Below, piece after piece: positions 57,019 to 64,000 of a DNA stretch of 64,000 nucleotides (positions are counted from its first letter, which is position 1; every line of letters begins with the position of its first letter). Origin of the DNA: JBLZUR01 sp048565625 (lineage in GTDB: Bacteria > Pseudomonadota > Alphaproteobacteria > Sphingomonadales > Sphingomonadaceae); assembly GCF_048565625.1 (NCBI RefSeq), contig NZ_JBLZUR010000002.1, positions 620,001-684,000 on the forward strand, given 5' to 3'. A program made the translations under genes and the position numbers. The notes below the pieces were generated by a model. That model ran no database searches. It saw only the letters and a list, made by a program, of their open reading frames with translations, and was not told the origin of the DNA.

Positions 57019-58032
57019 GTGATGACCGTGATGCTACCGGGCGCTCACGCGGCGGCAGGCCGGGAAGGAGAATTCGTGTTCGACGACGCCACGATGCCTA
57101 AGGCCTCGCCCATCCACTTCCGGCTCGACAAGGGCGGGAACTACGCGCTCGTCCAGGCGACGATCTTCGGCCAGGTGCGCGCGGCTCTGGGCGGCACGCC
57201 ATGCAGTGAAGGCTTCGCCCGCCGGAGCGATGCCTTCAACTTCTCCCTTTTCATCGGAACGCAGGCAGACGCCCTGATGTCGCATGGGGTTGCGGACAAG
57301 AACTACCTGCTGCGCAGCGCCAAGGGGCGTCCGCTTCTCCACAACTTCCGCCATGTGTTCGTGCCCGGCCGGTGGAGCGCGGAGCGCCTGCAGCGCAGCC
57401 CCGGTCTCGACTTCAGGGGCGGCATTCACGTCGTGGGCTGGCCGCGGTTGGACGCGCTGATCGCGATGCAGAATGCGGTTCCGCAGAAGGATGTCGGCGG
57501 CCGCCCGAAGGTCCTCTGGGCGCCAACCCACGATCTTGGTGGCTTCGGCGGAAAGGGGGAGGGGATGTCTTCCTTCCCCGCGTTCGAGCGGCACCTGGAG
57601 GCGCTGGGTGAGATCGCTGAGGTGACCGTCTCGCTCCACCCGCGCAACCGGCGGGACAAGAAGCCCACGCAGGAGAAGCTTGTCGAATGCGACATCCTGA
57701 TCTCCGACACGGGCACGATGGTCTACGAGGCCTGGGCATTGGGTAAGCCGGTGATTTTCCCGCGCTGGCTGCTGGAGGACCGGGTCGAGCAGGCGCTCAT
57801 GCCCGAAACGGCCGAGCGGCACATCTTCGACGAACGAATCGGACTTCATCCGCGGTCCTTCGACGAACTCGCGGACATGGTCCACGCGCGCCCGGCGCTG
57901 GACCAGCGGACGCGTGACTTCCTGTACAGCTATCTGGATCCCGCTCTTCTCGGGCGAAGCAGCGCTCGGATCGCGGATCTCCTCCGTTCTTTGTCTTGTC
58001 CCGGCGGGGCGCCAAAGTTGACGGTTGCCTAA
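57019..58032 (+). CDS. CDP-glycerol glycerophosphotransferase-like protein
   Basis: This 337-residue GT-B fold protein of the TagB/TagF type has LLHNFRHVFVPGRWSAERLQ, GGIHVVGWPRLDALIAMQNA, VLWAPTHDLGGFGGKGEGMS (the 'xxYAPTW' motif), VTVSLHPRNRRDKK and CDILISDTGTMVYEAWALGK followed by PVIFPRW (the 'DxxITDYSSxxFE..LxKPxIFY' motif). It should transfer glycerol-phosphate from CDP-glycerol or a similar activated group. It fits the cytidylyltransferase 11 kb upstream. Start may be 57019 or the next ATG. Confidence 0.78.
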   Translation: MMTVMLPGAHAAAGREGEFVFDDATMPKASPIHFRLDKGGNYALVQATIFGQVRAALGGTPCSEGFARRSDAFNFSLFIGTQADALMSHGVADKNYLLRSAKGRPLLHNFRHVFVPGRWSAERLQRSPGLDFRGGIHVVGWPRLDALIAMQNAVPQKDVGGRPKVLWAPTHDLGGFGGKGEGMSSFPAFERHLEALGEIAEVTVSLHPRNRRDKKPTQEKLVECDILISDTGTMVYEAWALGKPVIFPRWLLEDRVEQALMPETAERHIFDERIGLHPRSFDELADMVHARPALDQRTRDFLYSYLDPALLGRSSARIADLLRSLSCPGGAPKLTVA

Positions 58033-58059
58033 CGGCACTTTGCCGAAGAGAATAAAACA

Positions 58060-59247
58060 ATGGTCCGCGCCGAAGATGTCACCGTAATCATCCCGGCTTT
58101 CAACGTCGCCGAGTACCTGCACGACGCCTTGCGGTCGGTCATGGACAACGGCGGCGCGCGATCCCGGCTGATCGTGGTGGATGACGGTTCTACCGACGGC
58201 ACGTTGGGGGTCGCTCTCGAATTTCGGGTGAAGCACGCCGATATGGTCGTCGTCACGCTGCCCAATGCCGGCCAGGGCGCTGCCCGCAACCTTGGAATGC
58301 GTTTGGCGCGCACAAGCCACCTGATGTTCGTCGATGCCGATGATCTGATCGCGCCGAATGGCCTGACCGCGCTGTTCGAAGCCGCCGACCCTGACGACGA
58401 TATCACCTTCAGCAACCGCCGCCGCTTCAGCGATGACGCCAGTGTCCGGCTCCGCGACAGGGCGCATTACAGTCGCCAATCGCGCGTGCCGGTGACAGAT
58501 CTCCCCTCAGTTCATATCATGGCCGTTCACGGCAAGCTGTTCCGGCGCGACTTCCTGACGGGCAAAGGGATCGTCTTCCCGGAGGGGATGGACTGGGAAG
58601 ACCTGCCGTTCTCTACGGAGACGCTGCTCCACGCTGACCGCGTCTCCTCGATCAAGGATGTGACCTATCTCTGGCGCGTCCGCGCGGGGGACAATCGATC
58701 GACCATGCAGAAGCTGCTGACCCCTCGTAACCTGGCCGGTAGAATGCGGCAGATCGAGATGACTCTCGCGATCGAAGCTTCGCCGGAGTGGCGCGCGCGG
58801 TTCGGCAAGTCATGGCGCAAGCGCGAGTTCGGGACCCGCATGGCGATGCATCTGCGCGCAATGCTGACGGCTGACGAAATAACCACGCGTCGTGCCTTCG
58901 GGATATTACGGCCGTTCGTCCTCGCACATTGGAATGTGATCGAACGGACGGTGCCAGCCAAGCGCCGCCATCTGTACGATGCGCTGAAAGCGGGTGACCT
59001 GACGCTGTTCCTGGCGAACCGGAGAGATCCGCTCGCGTCGCTTGCGCCGTCGTCAGCATCCGAGCCGGTGGTACAGCCCGCGCAGCCGATCCGCACGATG
59101 ACGCCGTCCCGCGCCGCGACGAGGGGAATCCTGCCGAACCTTTATGTACGCGTGGCGCTCGCTGTCGGTGCCGCCGCGTCCGCTGGCGCCGCGGCGCTCA
59201 CCGATCTTCTCGACTTCAGCGAGTGGCTGGAGCTTGCATTCAGCTAG
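58060..59247 (+). CDS. GT2 family glycosyltransferase
   Basis: This 395-residue GT-A glycosyltransferase has VTVIIPAFNVAEYLHDALRS, IVVDDGSTDGTLGVALEF, NAGQGAARNLGMRLARTSHL, FVDADDLIAPNGL (DxD) and WEDLPFSTETLL. The C-terminus has a hydrophobic helix (NLYVRVALAVGAAASAGAAA) that could attach it to the membrane. It follows the TagF-like gene by 27 bases and is probably cotranscribed. The N-terminal part resembles transferases fused to TagF domains in teichoic-acid-like loci. Confidence 0.88.
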   Translation: MVRAEDVTVIIPAFNVAEYLHDALRSVMDNGGARSRLIVVDDGSTDGTLGVALEFRVKHADMVVVTLPNAGQGAARNLGMRLARTSHLMFVDADDLIAPNGLTALFEAADPDDDITFSNRRRFSDDASVRLRDRAHYSRQSRVPVTDLPSVHIMAVHGKLFRRDFLTGKGIVFPEGMDWEDLPFSTETLLHADRVSSIKDVTYLWRVRAGDNRSTMQKLLTPRNLAGRMRQIEMTLAIEASPEWRARFGKSWRKREFGTRMAMHLRAMLTADEITTRRAFGILRPFVLAHWNVIERTVPAKRRHLYDALKAGDLTLFLANRRDPLASLAPSSASEPVVQPAQPIRTMTPSRAATRGILPNLYVRVALAVGAAASAGAAALTDLLDFSEWLELAFS

Positions 59248-59251
59248 GAAG

Positions 59252-59325
59252 TGGAGGCCCGAGCCGGAATCGAACCGGCGTGCAAGGATTTGCAGTCCTC
59301 TGCGTAACCACTCCGCCATCGGGCC
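59252..59325 (-). tRNA. tRNA-Cys (GCA anticodon)
   Basis: On the minus strand the sequence GGCCCGATGGCGGAGTGGTT opens a 74-base tRNA with anticodon stem AGGA/TCCT, loop CTGCAAA (anticodon GCA), T arm GGTTCGATTCC and acceptor match GGCCCGA/TCGGGCC before TCCA. CCA is encoded. Confidence 0.97.
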
Positions 59326-59449
59326 AACGTCGCAGCGAGGGAGCGTTTGCTGAGGTTTGCGGCCGGGGTCAATCGATGTTTGCGGCGGGGACTGAAAACT
59401 CTTCCGCGTGATCGAGGTTGCGTCGGCTGGGGGGAGAAGAGGAGTGGGA

Positions 59450-60118
59450 TCACCGCCCCGCCAGCCAGATCGTGTGGGTCGGGCCCTTGCCGTTCTGGCG
59501 AGCGCGGACCTTTACCTCCTCGACGTCGAAGCCCGCGCCGCGCAGGCGCTTAGTGAAGGCAGGGTCGGGGGCGGCGGACCAGATCGCTAGGGTGCCGTTG
59601 GGCCGGAGGGCGGCGCGGGCGGTAGCGAGGCCGCGGTTCGAATAGAGCGCGTCGTTGTCGGCGCGGGTAAGGCCGTCCGGGCCGTTGTCGACGTCGAGAA
59701 GCATCGCATCCCATTGCGCAGGGCCGGCGGCGATGACCTCGCCCACATCGCCGATCGCGATGGTGACGCGCGGGTCGTCGAGGCAGCCAGCGGCGAGGTG
59801 CGCCATTGGGCCGCGTGCCCAGTCGATCACCTCGGGCACCAGTTCCGCCACGGTGATCCGGGCGCCGGGGCCGAGCCGGGCGAGGAGCGCGCGCAGGGTG
59901 AAACCCATGCCATAGCCGCCGACGAGGATGCGAGGCGCCTTGTTCACGCCCAGCCGGTCGCAGGCGAGCGTGGCGAGCGCCTCCTCCGATCCGCTCATCC
60001 GGCTGCTCATCAACTCGTCGCGTTCGAGGACGATCATGAAGTCCGCGTTCCGGCGATAGAGGCTGAGGGTGCCGCCGCCGGGGACCTGGGCCGAGGCGAT
60101 GAGTTCGCGGGGGATCAT
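59450..60118 (-). CDS. Spermidine-synthase-like methyltransferase-fold protein
   Basis: This 222-residue Rossmann-fold protein has MIVLERDELMSSRMSGSEEA, RILVGGYGMGFTLRALLARL (motif I), ITVAELVPEVIDWARGPM, AMLLDVDNGPDGLTRADNDA and LRPNGTLAIWSAAPDPAF. The arrangement is that of spermidine-synthase-like proteins, with a conserved Asp in LLDVDNGP. No S-adenosylmethionine decarboxylase is nearby, so polyamine synthesis is not established; this is a common stand-alone paralogue. Confidence 0.88.
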   Translation of the reverse strand: MIPRELIASAQVPGGGTLSLYRRNADFMIVLERDELMSSRMSGSEEALATLACDRLGVNKAPRILVGGYGMGFTLRALLARLGPGARITVAELVPEVIDWARGPMAHLAAGCLDDPRVTIAIGDVGEVIAAGPAQWDAMLLDVDNGPDGLTRADNDALYSNRGLATARAALRPNGTLAIWSAAPDPAFTKRLRGAGFDVEEVKVRARQNGKGPTHTIWLAGR

Positions 60119-60159
60119 GGGCGGGGTGCTCTATGGACCCATGATGCAGACATCCGACG

Positions 60160-60272
60160 CCGTTCGCCCTGAGCTTGTCGAAGCCTGTTCTGAGCGCCTG
60201 CCTCGGGCAGGCAGTCGAAGCGGGCCAGCACCGAAGGTCGCGCTGGGGCTTCGACGGGCTCAGCCCGAACGG
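60160..60272. repeat. Family B palindromic repeat with inner hairpins
   Basis: CCGTTCGCCCTGAGCTTGTC+GAAG at the left and CTTCGACGGGCTCAGCCCGA+ACGG at the right, with GCCTGCCTCGGGCAGGC as an inner hairpin. It fills most of the gap between two minus-strand genes. Confidence 0.82.
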
Positions 60273-60380
60273 GGTTGCGGGTACGCCTGATAGCGTTCGG
60301 AAAAGGTGCCCCGTCGATCGGGGACAATGCGCCAAGCGCGCCACCCTGGGGCCGACCCCGGGGGGCAGGCCGCAGCCGTA

Positions 60381-60752
60381 TCAACGGCCCTTAACGCGGG
60401 CCTTCCGCGCGGCGTAGCGGGCGTCGCGGGCTGCCTTCATCTCGGCGGCGGTGGGAAGCTTCGGACGCGCGGCCTCGGCCGCGAGGCGAGCCTCTTCGGC
60501 GAGACGCTCGGCCTCTTCCTCGGCGAGGCGGGCGGCCTCGGCCTTGGCAGCCTTCTCGGCCTCGATCGCGGCCTGCTTGGCGGCGCGCTTCTCGGCCTCG
60601 GCGGCTTCCTTCGCCTCGCGCGCGGCGACGCGGGCGGCGACGATCTCCGGATCGACCGGCGGCTTGGCGCGCAGCTTTTCCAGCGCCTTCTGCTTGGCGG
60701 CGCGGGCGGCGGCCTGGCGTTCGTTCAGATCGGGGGCCTTGAATGCGGGCAT
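60381..60752 (-). CDS. DUF6481 family protein
   Basis: This 123-residue protein is almost entirely a charged helix: MPAFKAPDLNERQAAARAAK, then LRAKPPVDPEIVAARVAARE, Ala/Lys/Glu repeats and the conserved ending EMKAARDARYAARKARVKGR. The opening and the 'AARDARYAARKAR' tail define DUF6481, frequent in sphingomonads and possibly nucleic-acid binding. The start at 60752 matches the family; the frame extends to 60842. Confidence 0.85.
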   Translation of the reverse strand: MPAFKAPDLNERQAAARAAKQKALEKLRAKPPVDPEIVAARVAAREAKEAAEAEKRAAKQAAIEAEKAAKAEAARLAEEEAERLAEEARLAAEAARPKLPTAAEMKAARDARYAARKARVKGR

Positions 60753-60838
60753 GCTGTCTCCGTAACCGGCGGCGTTCCTGATGAACGCGCGGGCGGCCCC
60801 CATAGCCGCATCGGCCGCTTCGGGCAAAGCAAAGCCGG

Positions 60839-61153
60839 TCATCGCGCGTTTCGCCGCTGCTTTCGCCAGACAAGCGAACGGGCGTTCAGTTGAATCAGGT
60901 CTCCGTTTCCGTCGAGAACCGCCTCGCCCAGGTGCAGCGCGCGGAGGAGAAGCGCACTGTCAGCAGCCGCATAGGCAGGCCGACCCGAGATGTGATCGTA
61001 CCAGCACCCGCCGCAGGCATTGTCGAGCAGGATGCGCTGGAAGCAATGGTCGGCAGACACGGGCCAGTCGCGCGCTGCCGCCTCGGCCGGGAGGCGCTTG
61101 CGCGTCAGTTCCAGCCAGCTTCGTTCGAGGCTGGCCCAATCGTGCTTCTCCAT
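60839..61153 (-). CDS. 104-residue conserved hypothetical protein
   Basis: This protein begins MEKHDWASLERSWLELTRKR, with PVSADHCFQRILLDNACGGC and WYDHISGRPAYAAADSALLL in the middle and LDGNGDLIQLNARSLVWRKQ near the end. The motif 'DHCFxRIxLDxACGGxWYDHI' looks like a conserved site with Cys and His residues, found in similar sphingomonad proteins of unknown role. An upstream in-frame ATG (61168) is possible, but the Met before EKHDW is the better start. Confidence 0.78.
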   Translation of the reverse strand: MEKHDWASLERSWLELTRKRLPAEAAARDWPVSADHCFQRILLDNACGGCWYDHISGRPAYAAADSALLLRALHLGEAVLDGNGDLIQLNARSLVWRKQRRNAR

Positions 61154-61170
61154 TCGAACCGAACGCACAA

Positions 61171-61202
61171 GAAAGCCCGGCCGCTCCAGGAAGCGACCGG
61201 GC
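61171..61202 (-). terminator. Terminator of the RTX metalloprotease gene
   Basis: GCCCGGCCGCT and AAGCGACCGGGC pair with a short loop. On the minus strand the stem is followed by TTTCTTG. It lies 43 bases after the protease stop codon. Confidence 0.78.
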
Positions 61203-61244
61203 CGTCTGCTTCGTATCCCCGCTCAGGCGAGGATGACGATCGGT

Positions 61245-64000
61245 TTACAGGACGAAGTCGAGCGCGAGCAGCTTGTCGGGCGTGGTGACGTACAGCTTGA
61301 AGTCGGCCGCGCCGTCGCCGTTCAGATCGCCCTCGACATACTGGTTGGCGCCGGCCGTCACGCTGCGGAGTTCACCCGCGACGTTGTGGAAGGCGGAACC
61401 ACCGATGAAGGCGAAGGCGTTATCGCCGCCGCCCGTCACCGCATCGATGCCGGACAGGTCGATCTTGTCGCCCTGACCGCGAACGAAGTCGGTGATCTTC
61501 CCGTAACCGTTGTTCACGGCGGACTGGCCGAACACGAACTTGTCGGCGCCGAGACCGCCGGTCAGCGTGTCGAGACCGCCGCCGCCCGCCAGCGTGTCAC
61601 CGGCGCTGCCGCCGATGATCAGGTTGGCGAAGTTCGACCCGGCGACCGAGAGCTCGCCGAGGGCCGAGGTGCCGTCGACATTCTCGAAGCCCCAGACCGA
61701 CTGGCCCACGACCTGGGTGGTCGAGAACTTCGACAGGTCGATCGTCAGCGCCGAGTTGACGACCAGCGTGTCCGTGCCGGTGCCGCCGGTGATGGTGTAA
61801 TCGATAGCATCATAGGTGATGCGGTCGTTCCCGGCATCGCCGTAAAGCGAGTCGCGACCCGTGCCGCCGTCGATGACATCGTTGCCGCCATTTCCATGCA
61901 CAACGTCAGTGCCGCCGCCCGCCGACAGGATATCGGCAGCAGCACCACCCGAGATCGTGTTGTTGTACTGCGATCCCGTGACGGTGACGGAGACTGTGGA
62001 CGCCGAAGCATCGACATTCTCGAACCCGAACACCGACTTGCCCGCGACCTGGGTGGTCGAGAACTGGCCGAGGTCGACGTTCGCCGCCGTCTTGACGACC
62101 AGGGTGTCGACGCCCGCACCGCCCTGCACCGTGCTGTCCGCCGCGTCATAGACGACCTGGTCGTTGCCTTCGCCGCCGAGCACGACGTCGCGGCCCTCAC
62201 GCCCGTCGATATAGTCGTTGCCGACATTGCCGGTGATGACGTTGTCCGCCGCGTTGCCGAGCAGCACGTCGTTGCCGGAGCCGCCGGTCGCTTTCTCGAT
62301 CACCACGCCGTTGGCGATGGTGTAGCCGCCCCAGATCCCGTCGACGAAGGAGACCACGCCACCGCCGGTGGGCGAGTAGTCGAGCGTCGCCGCGATCAGA
62401 TCGATGCGGGCATCCTTGCTGCCCGAATACTTGATCTCGTCATATCCGCCGGTGTCCCAGATCGTCTCGTAATAGGTGCCGGTCGCCTGCACGTCCTTCA
62501 GCGTGTAGACATTGCTGCCGGTCGCATAGGCGTGGACGCCGTAACGCTCCTGCAGCTTGGCGATATCGAAGGCGCTGAGCGTGCCCGACCAGCCGTTGCC
62601 GATCTGCGCTCGGGTGAACGGCGTACCACCATCCGGATGCGTCTCCCAGGCGTCGTTGTACGACATGACCGTGTAGACGCCCTGGTTGAGGTCGAAGATG
62701 CCGAGCGAACCGGTGGCACCGGTAACGCCGACCATCACGTCCGACCCGCCGCCATTGTCGTGCGGGTGGGCCAGGCCGTGGGCATGGCCGAATTCATGCA
62801 GCATAACCGCATAGGCATAGCCGCCCTGCTGCAGGCTCGGCTGGATGCCGTTCTCTTCCAGGCTCCAGCCGCCCGAATCGACGTTGAACGCGCCGATGCC
62901 CTGCTGCGTGCCGTAGCTCGGATCGCGCGGGTAGAAGTAGGCGCCGTACTCCTCCGAGGTGGTGGTGATCACGCGGAAGGTGGCGTTCGTCGCGCTGGTC
63001 GTCTCGACATAGGTGATGCCGGTAATCTTGGTATATTCCTTCAACGCGTCAAGCAGCTGCTGCTTCTCGTAGGAGTTCCAGCCGTAGGACTCGAGCGGCG
63101 AGGTCCCGTCGTCCGCCAGCTCGCCGAAGTTCTCGCCCTCGACCGCAAAGTAGACGGTGGCGACATTGTTGTTGGTGGGGATGTTCGCCGCGTTGACCCA
63201 GTCGATCGAATCGAGCGGATCGAGCGAGGTGAAATCGATTTCCTGCGTCTCGAGCGTATAGCCGCCGGTCTGGCCGGCATAGGCGGCGACGTCGATGTAG
63301 TAGGTGCCGCTCTTGGTCGCGTAGAAGCTGAGGCCGGAGCTGATGTCGCTCGGATAATTGTTGTCGTCGTTGAGGAGCAGGCGATTGCCGTCGGAATCGT
63401 AGAGGATCATGACGGTGTCGAGCTCACCCGCCGGCACGTCGGCGGCGTCCGTCTCGTAATCGGCACCACCCGCTACCTGGAAGGTGTAGTACTTGCCGGC
63501 TTCAAGGGTGATCTTGAAGGTGTCGACTTCACCGAGGCCGGTGTAGACTGTGCCGGCCTGACTGTCGATGAAGCTGAACACGGTGTCGCCCGCGGTGATC
63601 AGCTGCGCATCGACGAACGTGTCGGCGATGTCGGCCTGGCTGCTCTCCTGAGTCACGTCGACGGTATAGGCGCCGATGCCGCCGCCGAAATCGAGCGCGT
63701 CGATATAGTAGACACCGGTATAGTCGGCCGTGAAGGTCAGGAACGAGTTGATGCCGACGCCGCCGTCATCGTCATAGTTCACCAGCGTCCCGGCCTGATT
63801 GTACAGGATCAGCAGCGGATCGGTCATGCCGTTGACCGGCGCGCTGTGCAGCGAGATCGAATAGGTCTGACCCGCCGTCACGTTCAGGACGAGGAGATCG
63901 TCGTCATCCGGGGTCTGGATCTCACCGGTGTAGGTGACGCCGGGGGTCACCGTGTCGAAATCCTCGACATCGTCGGCCAGGGTGCTGGCCGTCGCGGCGA
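61245..64000 (-). CDS. RTX zinc metalloprotease, serralysin-like (5' end outside window)
   Basis: At least 918 residues are visible and the frame stays open at the window edge, so the N-terminus is missing. The first part has tandem PPC-type beta domains (TAGQTYSISLHSAPVNGM, GLSFYATKSGTYYIDVAAYA). A metzincin catalytic domain follows with MLHEFGHAHGLAHPHDNG (HExxHxxGxxH) and the Met-turn VYTVMSYNDAW. The C-terminal third holds RTX blocks (TGGSGNDVLLGNAADNVITG, VVHGNGGNDVIDGGTGRDSL) and the secretion end GDLNGDGAADFKLYVTTPDK. It should be exported by a type I system, which is not in the window. Both partial start codons inside the frame are internal. Confidence 0.93.
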   Translation of the reverse strand, partial: AATASTLADDVEDFDTVTPGVTYTGEIQTPDDDDLLVLNVTAGQTYSISLHSAPVNGMTDPLLILYNQAGTLVNYDDDGGVGINSFLTFTADYTGVYYIDALDFGGGIGAYTVDVTQESSQADIADTFVDAQLITAGDTVFSFIDSQAGTVYTGLGEVDTFKITLEAGKYYTFQVAGGADYETDAADVPAGELDTVMILYDSDGNRLLLNDDNNYPSDISSGLSFYATKSGTYYIDVAAYAGQTGGYTLETQEIDFTSLDPLDSIDWVNAANIPTNNNVATVYFAVEGENFGELADDGTSPLESYGWNSYEKQQLLDALKEYTKITGITYVETTSATNATFRVITTTSEEYGAYFYPRDPSYGTQQGIGAFNVDSGGWSLEENGIQPSLQQGGYAYAVMLHEFGHAHGLAHPHDNGGGSDVMVGVTGATGSLGIFDLNQGVYTVMSYNDAWETHPDGGTPFTRAQIGNGWSGTLSAFDIAKLQERYGVHAYATGSNVYTLKDVQATGTYYETIWDTGGYDEIKYSGSKDARIDLIAATLDYSPTGGGVVSFVDGIWGGYTIANGVVIEKATGGSGNDVLLGNAADNVITGNVGNDYIDGREGRDVVLGGEGNDQVVYDAADSTVQGGAGVDTLVVKTAANVDLGQFSTTQVAGKSVFGFENVDASASTVSVTVTGSQYNNTISGGAAADILSAGGGTDVVHGNGGNDVIDGGTGRDSLYGDAGNDRITYDAIDYTITGGTGTDTLVVNSALTIDLSKFSTTQVVGQSVWGFENVDGTSALGELSVAGSNFANLIIGGSAGDTLAGGGGLDTLTGGLGADKFVFGQSAVNNGYGKITDFVRGQGDKIDLSGIDAVTGGGDNAFAFIGGSAFHNVAGELRSVTAGANQYVEGDLNGDGAADFKLYVTTPDKLLALDFVL

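Overview
The window looks like chromosome from a high-GC alphaproteobacterium of the order Sphingomonadales, most likely Sphingomonas or a close relative. The evidence is a PEPxxWA-CTERM anchor protein, UrcA, TorF-porin, DUF6127, DUF6456 and DUF6481 family proteins, and short dispersed palindromic repeats of the kind common in sphingomonads. Everything is read from the sequence; no database search was run.

Layout. 1-10.4 kb: tRNA-Met(CAT), several very small proteins, a cspA-infA pair in which infA appears to start with CTG, an XRE regulator divergent from a DUF6456 protein, a beta-helix/RTX protein, and a large DUF3857-transglutaminase-TPR protein. 10.4-25.7 kb: a gene-transfer-agent (GTA)-type head-tail cluster that is clearly damaged. 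Small and large terminase, portal, DUF6127 and protease lie on the plus strand. The block from major capsid protein to gp10 is inverted on the minus strand, everything from the tape measure to the gp14-type peptidase is absent, and a 5'-truncated gp15-type tail protein plus a DUF2793 protein follow on the plus strand. Two near-identical IS5-type elements sit at the two ends of the inverted block, and an IS3-type element lies inside a palindromic repeat. Repeat families interrupt the cluster, and two repeats have become part of coding frames. A GIY-YIG nuclease gene lies between REPIN-like palindromes.

25.9-41.2 kb is mostly housekeeping: an OmpA protein (frameshifted in its proline linker), a MocR regulator, UrcA, PhzF, gshA, rpsI-rplM, an AT-richer orphan gene, tgt (lacking the usual zinc cysteines), a TorF porin, a cystathionine beta-lyase, queF and cysS. 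tgt and queF both belong to queuosine synthesis.

41.5-59.2 kb is a surface-glycan region. It holds a GH130-type phosphorylase with a GT4-helical-barrel fusion. A plus-strand operon follows: CTP:glycerol-3-phosphate cytidylyltransferase, APS-kinase-like/methyltransferase fusion, GpsA-like dehydrogenase, sulfotransferase-like protein, glycosyltransferase and a methyltransferase-like protein. Beyond it lie a 1446-residue RTX/beta-helix protein, a LicD-domain protein, a TagF-like glycerophosphotransferase and a GT2. Read together, these suggest glycerol-3-phosphate is made, activated to CDP-glycerol and transferred to an extracellular polymer that may also be sulfated. That is an inference and the best candidate for an undescribed system here. 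The window ends with tRNA-Cys, a spermidine-synthase-like protein, a DUF6481 protein and the C-terminal part of an RTX zinc metalloprotease running off the edge.

Three places look like single-base losses in homopolymers (IS copy 1, the OmpA linker, the glycosyltransferase at 49.8 kb), so base-calling error should be excluded before biological meaning is attached to them.
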